Shown here one piece after another: positions 42,818 to 52,661 of a DNA stretch of 64,000 nucleotides (the stretch's first letter is position 1; every line of letters begins with the position of its first letter). Made by a program: the position numbers and the translations under genes. The stretch is from an uncultured Anaeromusa sp. (GTDB lineage: Bacteria > Bacillota > Negativicutes > Anaeromusales > Anaeromusaceae), in NCBI RefSeq assembly GCF_963668665.1, contig NZ_OY764901.1, positions 362,501 through 426,500 on the forward strand, given 5' to 3'. The notes below the pieces were generated by a model, which searched no databases, had not been told where the DNA came from, and saw only the letters and a program-made list of their open reading frames with translations.

Positions 42818-44497
42818 TTATTTTTTCTGCTCTTCGCGTTGGCTGATGTGTTGCTGTACTTTTTGATACTGCTTATGGCCGCCTGACAGATTATACACCT
42901 GTTCAAAGCCTCGGTTCCGCAGTATATTTTGTGCCGCATTGCCTGTTACGCCTTTATTGCAATACGTCACAATCAGCTTTGTTTTATCTAATGCTTCTGC
43001 CGCTTCCCTTAGCTTTTCTTGGGGAATATTCAGAGCCTCTTGCACATGGTCTTTTTCATATTGTCCTACTGCTCTGGCATCAATCACGATGACTTCCGCG
43101 CCGCACTGCTGTTTGCGCATCAATTCTTCACTGGTTATCAGCTTTCGTCCCCTGGAAATGGCGTTATCCAAAATCATGCCGGTATATAAAACCGGATCTT
43201 TCGTCGTAGAAAAAGGCGGCGCATAGGCTAAATCCAGATGAAACAAGTCTTCTACATGCGCTCCAAAGCTCATGGCGGTCACAAATACATCCATACGTTT
43301 ATCAACACCGTTTTTCCCCACAATCTGAGCCCCTAAAAGGCGGCCTGTCTTTTCATCAGCGATCCCTTTAATGACCATTTCCTGCCCGTGAAAGTACTCC
43401 GGTTTATCCGGCTTTATATTATGGCAAACAACAACCGCATAGCCTTCCTTGCGAGCTTGCTGCTCACTCATGCCGGTATGGGCCACCGTCAAGTCAAATA
43501 CTTTTACAATGCCAGTTCCCAAGACACCGCGGAATTCCAGCGTCCCGCCAGTTGCCTGATCACCAGCAATCCGCCCCATTTTATTGGCAGTCGATCCCAT
43601 GGGACGATATAAGGGAGCTTGAGTCAATAAAGAAAACCCTTCCGCACAATCACCGCAGGCATACACATTCGGCACGCTTGTTTGCATTTTTGTATTCACC
43701 TTAATCGCGCCCGTAACGCCAAGCGCAATCCCGGCTTGCTGCGCCAAAGAAACCTTCGGCTGCACGCCTGCCGCTACGATCACCATGTCTGCTGCTACTT
43801 TTTTGCCGCTCTTTAATAATACTTGCTCTACTCGATCCTTGCCTTCAAAACAAACCGCCGAATCGTCGGTAATGACCGACACGCCTTGCTTTCGCAGCTC
43901 TGCTTCTACATACATAGCCATATCCGCATCTAGCGTCGGCATGACTTGCGAGGCCATTTCCACGACGGTTACTTCTAGTCCCCTGGCCTTTAGGTTTTCG
44001 GCAACTTCTAAGCCAATAAATCCAGAGCCAACAACCACAGCTCTTTGAGGCTGCTGTTCTAGTACATACGCTCTAATTCGGTCAGCACTGCGTACATTAC
44101 GAAGAGAAAATACATTTTCCTTTTCGATTCCAGGAATTGAGGGGATTCGCACGCTAGCTCCTGTTGCCAAAATCAAGCGGTCGTATGCTTCTTCGAATTG
44201 CTCTTGCGAGCGAAGGTTCTTCACGGTAATCACTTTGCGAGCTATATCAATGGCTACTGCCTGATGCCCCATATATACGTCAACATTGTATTTCTTCTTA
44301 AAAAAAGCAGCGTCTCTAGGAACAAGTTCTTCTCTTGTTTTTACTTCCGTTCCGATGTAGTAGGGCAAGCCGCAGACTGAGTAAGACATATCTTCATCTT
44401 GATCGAAAATCTTGATTTCCGCCGTCTCATTGTTTCGTCTGGCTTTCGCCGCAGCCGAAGTCCCCGCTGCAACGCCGCCAATAATAATAATCTTCAT
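42818..44497 (-). CDS. CoA-disulfide reductase-type flavoprotein with rhodanese domain
   Basis: 559 aa. FAD motif IIIIGGVAAGTSAA (residues 3-16), redox cysteine C42 in SYSVCGLPYYIG, NAD motif VVVGSGFIGLEVAENL, second FAD motif VYACGDCAE. The C-terminal 90 residues are a rhodanese domain with active cysteine in IVTYCNKGVTGNAA. Such CoADR-RHD proteins reduce CoA disulfides, persulfides or polysulfides with NAD(P)H. Beside arsenic genes it could keep thiols reduced for arsenic handling (inference). GGAGGAG precedes the ATG. It lies 146 bases after arsA, behind arsA's terminator. Confidence 0.9.
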   Translation of the reverse strand: MKIIIIGGVAAGTSAAAKARRNNETAEIKIFDQDEDMSYSVCGLPYYIGTEVKTREELVPRDAAFFKKKYNVDVYMGHQAVAIDIARKVITVKNLRSQEQFEEAYDRLILATGASVRIPSIPGIEKENVFSLRNVRSADRIRAYVLEQQPQRAVVVGSGFIGLEVAENLKARGLEVTVVEMASQVMPTLDADMAMYVEAELRKQGVSVITDDSAVCFEGKDRVEQVLLKSGKKVAADMVIVAAGVQPKVSLAQQAGIALGVTGAIKVNTKMQTSVPNVYACGDCAEGFSLLTQAPLYRPMGSTANKMGRIAGDQATGGTLEFRGVLGTGIVKVFDLTVAHTGMSEQQARKEGYAVVVCHNIKPDKPEYFHGQEMVIKGIADEKTGRLLGAQIVGKNGVDKRMDVFVTAMSFGAHVEDLFHLDLAYAPPFSTTKDPVLYTGMILDNAISRGRKLITSEELMRKQQCGAEVIVIDARAVGQYEKDHVQEALNIPQEKLREAAEALDKTKLIVTYCNKGVTGNAAQNILRNRGFEQVYNLSGGHKQYQKVQQHISQREEQKK

Positions 44498-44600
44498 CAA
44501 AAAAACTCCTCCATTATCATCTTAATCATAATTCAGCATAGCGCATATAAAACCAATTGGCTATGACTGCATTGTTAAAGGAAGATTAAGCTTCTTTGGA

Positions 44601-44641
44601 AAAAGAGCGGTATGTTCGCAACTACGACATACCGCTCTTTT
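44601..44641 (-). terminator. Terminator of arsDA
   Basis: AAAAGAGCGGTATGT and its exact complement form a 15-bp stem with an 11-base loop, ending in CTTTTTCC on the minus strand, directly after the arsA stop. Confidence 0.92.
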
Positions 44642-44643
44642 GA

Positions 44644-46410
44644 TTATTGGAGCAACTCCAACAGCACTTCATCTTTTAGTTCTCGTTTTTCCCAAGGAAT
44701 CACCGCATAATGTCCCTTCGAGCGCGCCGCGACACGCTCGATCCAGTTGGCTTCCGCCAACGCCCGAGCCCGCAGCAACGGATGCGTAGTATTGGTTGCC
44801 CTGAAACTGGCATTCACAATCCACCAATTGTTATGGATACCGGCGCGCGCCAAATCATCGGACAAACGCTCCGCTTCAAAAACCGGCGTCGCTTCGGGAA
44901 GCGTCACGATAACCACTTCGGTTTCCGCTTCGTTGCGCAGCCGCGGCAGCAACTGCTGCACCGACAGCGGCGTTTCTTGGCCTTGCGTGCGCTCAACTTC
45001 ATGGTGATAGCTTTGCGTCGCATCCAAGAGCAACAGCGTATGGCCGGTGGGCGCCGTATCAATAACAACCACTTCGTCGCCTGCTTTCGCCACAATTTCG
45101 GCAAAAGCGCGAAAAACGGCAATTTCCTGTGTACAAGGCGAACGAAGGTCTTCCTCGATATACGCCAGATCGTCGCCCCCCATGGTCTCCGCCGCCCGCG
45201 CCAACACTTCCTGGCGATACGCTTCCAGCTCTTTTTCTTCATCAATACGGCTGAGGGTAATACCGTTCGCTTTGCTTAAGACAAATTCCAAATGCGCTGC
45301 CGGATCGGTTGTCGTCAGCTGCACTTTGACTCCTTTTTGCGCTAACCCTAGGGCGATAGCCGCGGCCAGCGTCGTTTTACCGACGCCGCCTTTGCCCATG
45401 GTAAAAATGACTTTTTTGCCGGTTTTATGCAGTTCGTCCACCAAAGTACGCAAAGCCGGCAAGTTATGCAGACTTTCTACCGCCGCTTCGCTCACTGCCA
45501 GCGGCTGCTCTGGTTTGAGCATCGCGCGAATGTTCTCCAGACCGGTTACATTATACGCACGCAGGGGAATGCTATACGGTGGAATGCCTGCCAATTCTTC
45601 AGGTATAGACGCCAAGGCCTCTTGTTGCTTGCTTTGCATCGCTTGCGCCAGCTCATCTGCCGCCATCTCATCAGCCACTAAGCCGTTTACCACCAGCAAT
45701 TGGTTTTTAATACCCAAGTCACGCAGTTCCATAGAAGAACGCGCCGCCTCTTTAAGGGGCGACTCTTCCGGCCTGGTGACCAAGATAAGGGCGGTCAATT
45801 TGCCGTCCGCCAACGTAGCAACCGCCTGCTTATACATATCTTTTTGCTCTTCCAAGCCGGCCAACTGACCCAAACAGGAGGCTCCGTGCGTGCTCTCGCT
45901 GATAAAGGAGCTCCAGGCCGAAGGAAGCTGCAGCATCCGCAGCGTATGTCCCGTAGGTGCCGTGTCAAACAAGATATGGTCGTACTTTTGCTGCAACTCA
46001 TCATCAGTAATGAAGCGAGAAAACTCATTAAAGGCGGCAATTTCAACGGTACAAGATCCAGACAGCTGCTCTTCCATGTTTTTCAACACCGAGTCCGGCA
46101 ATTTGCCCCGATAGGGGCCGATGACAGATTCCCGATACTCACGAGCCGCTTCTTCTGGATTCAAGTTGGCCACTACCAAACCGGGTACTTCGGCAATAGC
46201 AACGCCCTTGCCATCCAAATCACGTCCAAATACATCCTGTAAATTAGAAGCCGGATCGGTACTAACCAAAAGCACCTTTTTGCCAGCGTCAGCCAAGGAT
46301 ACCGCCGTGGCACAAGCGGTGGACGTCTTGCCTACACCGCCTTTACCGGTAAAGAACAAATACTTGAGCCCCATTGCCACGTTGGCTTGATATAAAGGAA
46401 AGCTCTTCAT
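44644..46410 (-). CDS. arsA: Arsenite efflux ATPase ArsA
   Basis: 588 aa, two homologous halves. Each has a P-loop (GKGGVGKTS and GKGGVGKTT) and a DTAPTGHTL signature. The three metal-ligand cysteines are present in SGSCTVEIAAF, HGASCLGQLAGL and RSPCTQEIAVF. ArsA normally powers the membrane pump ArsB or Acr3; neither is in the window. The ATG overlaps the arsD stop (TAATG) with GGAGG nine bases upstream, so the pair is coupled. A perfect terminator follows. Confidence 0.96.
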   Translation of the reverse strand: MKSFPLYQANVAMGLKYLFFTGKGGVGKTSTACATAVSLADAGKKVLLVSTDPASNLQDVFGRDLDGKGVAIAEVPGLVVANLNPEEAAREYRESVIGPYRGKLPDSVLKNMEEQLSGSCTVEIAAFNEFSRFITDDELQQKYDHILFDTAPTGHTLRMLQLPSAWSSFISESTHGASCLGQLAGLEEQKDMYKQAVATLADGKLTALILVTRPEESPLKEAARSSMELRDLGIKNQLLVVNGLVADEMAADELAQAMQSKQQEALASIPEELAGIPPYSIPLRAYNVTGLENIRAMLKPEQPLAVSEAAVESLHNLPALRTLVDELHKTGKKVIFTMGKGGVGKTTLAAAIALGLAQKGVKVQLTTTDPAAHLEFVLSKANGITLSRIDEEKELEAYRQEVLARAAETMGGDDLAYIEEDLRSPCTQEIAVFRAFAEIVAKAGDEVVVIDTAPTGHTLLLLDATQSYHHEVERTQGQETPLSVQQLLPRLRNEAETEVVIVTLPEATPVFEAERLSDDLARAGIHNNWWIVNASFRATNTTHPLLRARALAEANWIERVAARSKGHYAVIPWEKRELKDEVLLELLQ

Positions 46411-46781
46411 TAACAGCATCCTCCGTCACCGCAGCAGCAAGAAGAAGACGCCTTTTTCGCCGGTTGCAGATCGCTTTCCTGCAGGCCAAACCAGGCTGCC
46501 ACTTCCGCTGTTGCCGGATAGCCGCCGGTTTGCTTAAGCTCGTCACCTACATAAATGGCAGGCAATGCTTCTACCCCTTTTTCCTGCAGCAGTTTGCTGA
46601 TTTCTTTATTCTCCACAAAGGCTTGGGGAACCGTGGAAAGGTTGAACCGTTCTACGGTTACGCCTTTTTTAGCCAGCAAGTCCAGCATGGTCGACACCCG
46701 CAGCAACTCAGGGTTGACGCTCGGACCACAAACACCGGTGGAACAACACATAGCAGGCTCAAAAAACGTAATTTTTTTCAT
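46410..46781 (-). CDS. arsD: Arsenic metallochaperone ArsD
   Basis: 123 aa, thioredoxin-like fold. The As(III)-binding C12-C13 and C18 (EPAMCCSTGVCGP) are present, with additional vicinal cysteines at the C-terminus (SSCCCGDGGCC). ArsD hands arsenite to ArsA and is a weak repressor in some species. It is the first gene of arsDA, with a sigma-A promoter about 155 bases upstream. ArsR-type control is likely given the nearby arsR. Confidence 0.95.
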   Translation of the reverse strand: MKKITFFEPAMCCSTGVCGPSVNPELLRVSTMLDLLAKKGVTVERFNLSTVPQAFVENKEISKLLQEKGVEALPAIYVGDELKQTGGYPATAEVAAWFGLQESDLQPAKKASSSCCCGDGGCC

Positions 46782-46933
46782 ACTTACACAGCTCCTTTAT
46801 GACTTGATTTTTCTTGTAGATACTTTCTGGAGGAAGTCAAGCAATTACCCCACTCCACTTGATGATTCAATAGGGAAGACAAATCTTCTTGATTTCAACC
46901 TCTCTTTATATTTGCAAAACCGAATATACTCAT

Positions 46934-46962
46934 ATGATACTGTTCTCTATGGTCTTTGTCAA
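46934..46962 (-). promoter_or_regulatory. Sigma-A promoter of arsDA
   Basis: Minus strand -35 TTGACA, 17 bases, -10 TATCAT. The -10 runs into CATATGAGTATATTC, an AT-rich near-repeat that could be an ArsR box. The leader before arsD is about 150 bases. Confidence 0.8.
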
Positions 46963-47012
46963 TAGAATTTTCATCATTCTACGGCTCGATACCATAAATC
47001 CTTCCGAAGACC

Positions 47013-47744
47013 TCACCCACTGATAAAGCGATACACTTTATACCCAGTCATCACAATAATCAGGATACCGAAAAGCTGTTTCAACCGATCGCTAGGTAAG
47101 AAGACACTAGTAACCTTTGCACCAATAAAAGAGCCAACCGCTCCTGCAATGACCAAGTACATTACGAGCTCTAAGTCAAATTGCGCAGTTTGCCAATGCG
47201 GGATTAGTGCAGAGAATGAAGGCGGTGTAACTGCAAACGCATTGATTCCTGCCGCTTGTTTCGCCTGGAACCCTAATAAGATGAGCGTCGGCATTAGCAA
47301 AAAGCCAGGGCCAACACCTAAAAACCCGCTTAGTATAGAAATAGGAACTGCCAAGATCAATATTAACTTAAAATTCTCTTTTTCCGTTGCGGCTTGCGCT
47401 TTCCGAAACAGTCGGTACACCAAGAAAGATACCGCAGCCAAGTATATATACCAAATATAGTTTTGCGGCACAAATTGAACCATCCATGAACCAACTGGAG
47501 CAAATAAAGTTGTCACAAGTGCCAACGTAAAAGCTTTTTTCCACACCACATAGCCGCTGCTCGCAAAACCAGCAACTGCAAACAACGCCGTTACGCCATT
47601 TAACAACAGGCTAATCGGCTGAACTTGATGCACCAAGTCTTGCATGAAAAAGCTCAAAAAAGGTACTGCTGCAAAAGCAACGCCTAATCCCAACATACCA
47701 GAAAGAATTGCCAACACAAACAATCCGGCAACAATAACTTCCAT
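47013..47744 (-). CDS. TauE/SafE-family permease
   Basis: 243 aa, about seven to eight membrane spans in two repeats. The segments FLGVGPGFLLMPTLILLGFQAKQAAGINAFAVTPPS and GSFIGAKVTSVFLPSDRLKQLFGILI are typical. The family moves sulfite, sulfonates or related anions; the substrate here is unknown. It lies upstream of arsDA on the same strand but with its own strong promoter at 47962-47990. AGAGGGTG precedes the start. Confidence 0.88.
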   Translation of the reverse strand: MEVIVAGLFVLAILSGMLGLGVAFAAVPFLSFFMQDLVHQVQPISLLLNGVTALFAVAGFASSGYVVWKKAFTLALVTTLFAPVGSWMVQFVPQNYIWYIYLAAVSFLVYRLFRKAQAATEKENFKLILILAVPISILSGFLGVGPGFLLMPTLILLGFQAKQAAGINAFAVTPPSFSALIPHWQTAQFDLELVMYLVIAGAVGSFIGAKVTSVFLPSDRLKQLFGILIIVMTGYKVYRFISG

Positions 47745-47961
47745 AATTTCACACCCTCTCTGCGTTAAATTGATTTCAGCTCCACTCCGCTATAGCTTTG
47801 TGTACGATATAATTCTTCTTTTACCAATATAGCTGTCACCTTGGCAGATTTCCAAAATTCCTCAGGCTTTTACTGTCCCTTCATCAATGTAGATTGCTCC
47901 CAAACGAGAAAATGAACTGTAATGATATGTCCATTGCTCAATATTACCATATTCAATTCTA

Positions 47962-47990
47962 ATCATATTTCACTGTCTAAGGTTTGTCAA
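47962..47990 (-). promoter_or_regulatory. Sigma-A promoter of the TauE/SafE gene
   Basis: Minus strand -35 TTGACA, 17 bases, -10 TATGAT. An ATATGATTAGAATTGAATAT segment overlaps the -10 and resembles the AT-rich box in the arsDA promoter, hinting at a shared repressor. The 5' leader is over 200 bases. Confidence 0.8.
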
Positions 47991-48011
47991 CGAACACACG
48001 CCTAGCCACAA

Positions 48012-48053
48012 ATGAAGCGGCCTCTTGCATACTGTCACAAGAGACCGCTTCAT
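48012..48053. other. Long hairpin in the 586-base gap 47745-48330
   Basis: ATGAAGCGGCCTCTTG and CAAGAGACCGCTTCAT pair except for one position. There is no T-tract on either strand, so it is not a plain terminator. Apart from this, the TauE promoter and the MCP terminator, I see no gene in the gap. Confidence 0.45.
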
Positions 48054-48267
48054 CAAATTGCACGCAACAACCAACACACTGTTTACTTGATATTTTACTT
48101 CATTGGGTTTAGACCATTTCAGCCCCAAGCAAGTCGTGGCAAATACCGCTCCGTCCCACTGTGCGGCAACACGTTTTCGTCTCATTTATTACCAACTGTG
48201 TTGTAATAGCTTACCAGACACTATACGCTCGTTTATGCTTACTATACGCCTGCGCTGACACAAAATT

Positions 48268-48296
48268 TTAGACTGCCCGAGATATCCGGGCGGATT
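48268..48296 (-). terminator. Probable terminator of the chemoreceptor gene
   Basis: GCCCGA and TCCGGGC-type arms (48275-48291) form a GC-rich stem; on the minus strand a weak AAAATTTT tract follows. Confidence 0.45.
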
Positions 48297-48330
48297 GAAT
48301 TTTTGTGATCCTTGGCGATGTTTTTGCGAT

Positions 48331-50313
48331 TTACAGGCGGAACTTGTCCACCGCTTCCTGCAGCTCCTGTGCCAACTCGGCCAGACTTTGACTAGAAGTG
48401 GATATCTCCGTCATCGACGCCGTCATTTCTTCCGCCGCTGCCGACACATGTTCCGCCTGGCTGGCGGAGTCTTGGCTTACATTTTCAATGTCCATGACTG
48501 AAGAAACGATCGTCTCGCTCCCTTTAGCGATTTCGCCAATAGCAGAGGAGATATTCAACATCTGGCCGGATACTTCCTGCGTCATTTGGGAGATATCGCG
48601 GAAGGTCAGCCCTGCGTCATTCACCACGGTGATACCGACTTGCACCGAACCGGCTGATTCTTCCATAGCCTGAACGGCTCGCTGAATATCAGCCTGATTT
48701 TGTTGAATCAGATCCGTAATTTCTTTAGCGGCAGTCTCCGATTGTTCCGCCAGTTTGCGGACTTCCTCCGCCACCACAGCGAAGCCTCTACCCTGCTCAC
48801 CAGCCCGGGCAGCTTCAATCGCCGCGTTCAGAGCCAACAAATTGGTCTGCCCAGCAATCTCGGAAATCACGTTGACAATTTCGCCAATATGTCGGGACGA
48901 TTCCGCCAGCTTTTCGACCGCGTCGCTGACCGCCTTGCTCCCTTCACCGATGCTTCCCATTTGCTGGACTGCACGCTCGATAGCCTGGCTCCCCTGCGTA
49001 GTGGCCGCCGAGGACTTGTTACTCAGGCCAGTGATGTTTTCTGCCGTGACCGCCACTGACTCAGTATGAGAGGAAACTTGTCGCACTACCGTCGAGGCGT
49101 CATTAACGGCACCCAACTGCTTCGATGTTCCGGCCGCCACTTCCGTGATCGCCTGAGCAACCTGATGGCTTACTTCCGCCGATTGTTCGGCACTGGCCGT
49201 CAATTCTTCCGAAGAAGCTGCCAGCGTTTGTGACAGGTCATGCACATGCTTGACCAACTCCCTCAAATGCAACAGCATCGTGTTGAAATTCCGCGCCAAA
49301 GCGCCAACCTCATCCGAAGAATTTACTTTCACGGTCTGAGTCAGATCGCCGTTGGCGACCGTGCTGGCCACTGCCCCAAGTTGCAACAACGGTTCGGTGA
49401 TTTTACGAGCCATCCACACGGTGGCGAGAAAGGCTAGAACAAGGGCGACCAAAATCGTGAGCGCCACTGTAAAGACCATTTTATCCCGGAAATCGTGGGC
49501 TTGCGCCATCGACTCACCAGCGAACAGAATGCCAATTGGCTTGCCTGTCGGAGCAAGGATCGGTTCATAGGCTGTAAAGTAATCCATACCCAAAATATTC
49601 GCCGTACCATCAAAGGACTTGCCTTGCTTTAGGACAATATCGGCGATGGCTGGATCTAGCTTGGTGCCGACCTGACGCTGGCTATTTTGGGTGATGGTGG
49701 TCGACTCACGAACATCATCCTTAAAAAGGGTGGCGTCGACATTGAACAATTTTTTGGTTTTGTCGACTACTTCATTTTTCGTCAGAGTAACGCCAGGAGT
49801 GATAACCCCCACGATCTGTCCCTGCGCGTTCCGGACCGGCGCTCCAGCCCTAGCCGAGAGCTTCACTACCGTTCCCGATTCTACTCCAGCTGTCACATTC
49901 CCCTTCAGCGCCTCCTGCACATTGGCCTGTCCAGTGACACTGTCACCCTTTTTCGCTGGCTCGTGAGTCCGAGCGATAACGATTCCTTTTTCATCCGAGA
50001 TCGTAATAGAGTCGACTGGGATATCTTTGATGAGCTGTCCAACAACCGCCAACACTCGCGCCGTGTCCTTAGCCTCCACAGCGCTGGCAACTTCCGGATT
50101 GGCCGCTATTAGGATCGCTCGCAGCTTCATTTCCTGTTTGGAATCCTCCAGCACGTTGTGTAGGCCGTTTACCCCGGATCGTGCCAGGTTTTTAGCCATA
50201 GTATCGGAATAATCCGTGAAGAAGTACAGGACGGCGCTCATAACAGTAACACCGATCACCGCGAGCATCACGGAGATGAATACAACCAATTTGGTCTTAA
50301 TAGAACGAAACAT
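48331..50313 (-). CDS. Methyl-accepting chemotaxis protein
   Basis: 660 aa. TM1 (about residues 8-32), a Cache-type extracytoplasmic sensor (about 40-285, with [19 protein letters not shown] and a second half [12 protein letters not shown]), TM2 (about 290-312), HAMP and the signalling domain with ETAQ-like hairpin tip [46 protein letters not shown]. The ligand is unknown; Cache receptors often sense small organic acids. The ATG at 50313 is chosen because AAGGAGG lies six bases upstream; the frame is open 17 codons further. It is monocistronic, at the right end of the proposed island. Confidence 0.92.
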   Translation of the reverse strand: MFRSIKTKLVVFISVMLAVIGVTVMSAVLYFFTDYSDTMAKNLARSGVNGLHNVLEDSKQEMKLRAILIAANPEVASAVEAKDTARVLAVVGQLIKDIPVDSITISDEKGIVIARTHEPAKKGDSVTGQANVQEALKGNVTAGVESGTVVKLSARAGAPVRNAQGQIVGVITPGVTLTKNEVVDKTKKLFNVDATLFKDDVRESTTITQNSQRQVGTKLDPAIADIVLKQGKSFDGTANILGMDYFTAYEPILAPTGKPIGILFAGESMAQAHDFRDKMVFTVALTILVALVLAFLATVWMARKITEPLLQLGAVASTVANGDLTQTVKVNSSDEVGALARNFNTMLLHLRELVKHVHDLSQTLAASSEELTASAEQSAEVSHQVAQAITEVAAGTSKQLGAVNDASTVVRQVSSHTESVAVTAENITGLSNKSSAATTQGSQAIERAVQQMGSIGEGSKAVSDAVEKLAESSRHIGEIVNVISEIAGQTNLLALNAAIEAARAGEQGRGFAVVAEEVRKLAEQSETAAKEITDLIQQNQADIQRAVQAMEESAGSVQVGITVVNDAGLTFRDISQMTQEVSGQMLNISSAIGEIAKGSETIVSSVMDIENVSQDSASQAEHVSAAAEEMTASMTEISTSSQSLAELAQELQEAVDKFRL

Positions 50314-50470
50314 TTTTTCCTCCTTTTCGTCATGACGCATCATTGATTTAATAGACTTTAACATTTGTCTGTTTCTTTTTTAGGTGTAATAGTTCACTTA
50401 GAATTTAGATACACTTTGAATTCGCCATTAAAGACTTGCTATCCTTTTTCCTTTGCACCTAGCCAATACC

Positions 50471-50499
50471 TCTATACTATTCCGTATTCAAAATTACAA
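50471..50499 (-). promoter_or_regulatory. Possible promoter of the chemoreceptor gene
   Basis: Minus strand -35 TTGTAA, 17 bases, -10 TATAGA, about 155 bases before the start. No flagellar-type (sigma-28) promoter was clear. Confidence 0.45.
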
Positions 50500-50595
50500 G
50501 GAGGATTATTTTTTTCTTCTCAGACACCGCCGCGTATCGATGGAAGAGCGGAGTATCGCCAGATAGTTATTTTATCTTAATTTCATCGGCCTATG

Positions 50596-50636
50596 TTTTC
50601 GGCTATAATATGACAAACTATAATTTTAGCCGAAAA
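50596..50636. promoter_or_regulatory. Inverted repeat in the 577-base gap 50314-50890
   Basis: TTTTCGGCTA (50596-50605) and TAGCCGAAAA (50627-50636) are perfect complements around an AT-rich centre with two TATAA-like boxes. It could be an operator or the remains of a mobile element end. The rest of the gap holds the MCP promoter and the tRNA-Ser terminator. Confidence 0.35.
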
Positions 50637-50840
50637 ATGAATTTCTGAGTTATATTCACAGAGCCATAGAAATCAAAAAACTGCTACCCATCAAAAGCAG
50701 CTTATCTGTCTTTTTAGCGTGATTGACAAAGCTGCTTTAGAACGAGGCACAGGAGCAGGCTAGCCAAAAACCAAACCACCCCTTTTTTCGCACCGTAATC
50801 AAATGGTAATCAAAAATGCATTTATACACTTTATAAGCAC

Positions 50841-50980
<140 letters not shown>

Positions 50981-50985
50981 AAATG

Positions 50986-51450
50986 CTATTTTTTGCGCCG
51001 TTGCCGAAAGAATTCTTTCATGATACCAGCGCATTCTTCCTGCCGCACTCCGGAGGTAACCTCTAACGAGTGGTTCAATGCAGGATGTTGTACGATATTG
51101 AACAAAGACTCCACAGCGCCAGCTTTAGCGTCCGCGCTTCCATAGACAAGGCGCGTAACACGGCTATTCACGAGGGCTCCCGCACACATCGAACACGGCT
51201 CAATTGTAACATAAAGCGTTGTCCCAGTCAAACGCCAGCGAGACAGTTTCTCGCAGCCTTGGCGGATCGCCAGCATCTCTGCATGCGCGGTACCGTCATG
51301 GCCGGTTTCGCGAAGGTTATGCGCCGTCGCCAATACTTGACCTTCATAGACCAATACCGCCCCGATGGGGATCTCTCCTTTTTCGGCGGCTTTACGCGCT
51401 TCTTCCAAAGCCAAGCCCATGTAATAGTCATCCTGTTCCTGCTGCAGCAT
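50986..51450 (-). CDS. tadA: tRNA-specific adenosine deaminase
   Basis: 154 aa zinc deaminase making inosine-34 in tRNA-Arg(ACG). HAE (AHAEMLAI, catalytic Glu and zinc His) and PCSMCAGALVNSR (zinc cysteines) are intact. The length is normal. It is essential in most bacteria and often lies next to the SRP RNA and dnaX; here those genes are 49 kb away. CGGAGGC precedes the start. It is followed by tRNA-Ser(CGA) with a five-base gap. Confidence 0.96.
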   Translation of the reverse strand: MLQQEQDDYYMGLALEEARKAAEKGEIPIGAVLVYEGQVLATAHNLRETGHDGTAHAEMLAIRQGCEKLSRWRLTGTTLYVTIEPCSMCAGALVNSRVTRLVYGSADAKAGAVESLFNIVQHPALNHSLEVTSGVRQEECAGIMKEFFRQRRKK

Positions 51451-51503
51451 ATCCAGCCTCCGTTTTCATGCTGGGGGTATTATAAAATACCCTTTTTCTC
51501 TTG

Positions 51504-52178
51504 TCAAGAAGAAAGGTCAAAAAGCTGTTCCTCTTGTAAGAGTACAATTTGATTCCCCTCCATAGAAATCAACTTACGTTTTTTGAAATCGCTCAGCGTA
51601 CGACTCAAGGTCTCCCTTGAAGTTCCCATCAAGCCGGCTAGTTCCTGCCTAGACTCTGGAAGTTCCAAAAGAGGCTTCCCTGCTTCGTCGCATTTTCCCT
51701 GTTCTCGGCTCAAACGCAGCAATAATTCCGCCGTTCTAGCAGGCACATCTTGCAGCGCTAATTCCTTGATCTTTTGCTGAGCATACAGTAAGCGCTGACT
51801 CAAAGAGCGAATCAAGAGCAATGCTAAGGCGTTATTTTCCAAAATCAATAGCTCTAGGTCCTCATTGCGAATCAAACCAATCCGACTGTCATCCACCGCT
51901 ACCGAAGTAGCTGGATAGGGCAGATGGTTAAATAAGAGCACTTCCGCAAAAATCTCTCCCGCCTTTAGAAATTTGATAATATGCTCCCGCCCATCCTCCG
52001 CCGTTTTGACAATTTTCACTCGCCCTGTGCGCACAAAATGAAGCCCTTGCCCTGGTTCTCCTTCCATAAAAATGCTTTCACCCTTTTTATAAGTCCGTTC
52101 CAAAACCACCGTATTAATACGCTGTAAAACCTCTGGCGGCAAATCGCTAAACAGCGGTACCTGTTTCAAATATTCCAT
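51504..52178 (-). CDS. Crp/Fnr-family transcription regulator
   Basis: 224 aa. A cyclic-nucleotide-binding-type beta barrel (residues about 5-120, with GESIFMEGEPGQGLHFVRTGRVKI), a long dimerisation helix, and a C-terminal helix-turn-helix with SRQELAGLMGTSRETLSRTLSDFKKRKLI. The N-terminal cysteines of Fnr are missing, so it is not a classical [4Fe-4S] oxygen sensor. The effector is unknown. It lies divergent from a small membrane protein gene. Confidence 0.88.
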   Translation of the reverse strand: MEYLKQVPLFSDLPPEVLQRINTVVLERTYKKGESIFMEGEPGQGLHFVRTGRVKIVKTAEDGREHIIKFLKAGEIFAEVLLFNHLPYPATSVAVDDSRIGLIRNEDLELLILENNALALLLIRSLSQRLLYAQQKIKELALQDVPARTAELLLRLSREQGKCDEAGKPLLELPESRQELAGLMGTSRETLSRTLSDFKKRKLISMEGNQIVLLQEEQLFDLSS

Positions 52179-52207
52179 TCCTCATCCCTGCCATTTCCTT
52201 CATTTAG

Positions 52208-52236
52208 TTGCTGTCCCTAGCCAAACATGTTAGAAT
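52208..52236 (+). promoter_or_regulatory. Promoter of the 73-aa membrane protein gene
   Basis: -35 TTGCTG, 17 bases, -10 TAGAAT, about 55 bases before the start codon. Confidence 0.5.
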
Positions 52237-52289
52237 AACTTTAATGTTTATTACATCTATTCTTGCATGAAAATTTCGAGGAGGCATCT

Positions 52290-52511
52290 ATGAAATACCT
52301 GGATACGCTAATCCGCATGTTATCTATCTGCAAATACGGATTAGTCATCGGCTATGTGTACGCCGCTTTTGTCCTAATCTACCAAGATTACGACATAACC
52401 ACTCTTTTTCTGGTTTCCTTTGCTTATCTTTTCGTCGTTGCCATCTTCGCTTTCTTTGAGCGCCAGCTGCGCAAACGCTACGATTCTATCTGCGCTAAGT
52501 TAAATTCTTAA
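52290..52511 (+). CDS. Small membrane protein, 73 aa, unknown
   Basis: Two hydrophobic spans (about residues 13-31 and 37-56) and a basic C-terminus (ERQLRKRYDSICAKLNS). I do not recognise a family. The ATG at 52290 has GAGGAGG upstream and a promoter at 52208-52236, so it is probably expressed. It is divergent from the Crp/Fnr regulator, which could control it, and shares a bidirectional terminator with nhaA. Confidence 0.6.
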   Translation: MKYLDTLIRMLSICKYGLVIGYVYAAFVLIYQDYDITTLFLVSFAYLFVVAIFAFFERQLRKRYDSICAKLNS

Positions 52512-52609
52512 GAGGGCTGTGCAACGCTGCAACTCTGTCGTTTATACAAAATTCGCGACAGCTTATCCAAACCCTGTTTTTCAGCTCAAAAATTTGCATA
52601 AGATAAATC

Positions 52610-52653
52610 AAAACTGCCGTTAGCAAGCATTCTCGCTTACTAACGGCAGTTTT
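52610..52653. terminator. Bidirectional terminator between the 73-aa gene and nhaA
   Basis: AAAACTGCCGTTAG and its exact complement form a 14-bp stem, extended by AAGC/GCTT, with T-tracts on both strands. Confidence 0.92.
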
Positions 52654-52661
52654 CTCATTGA

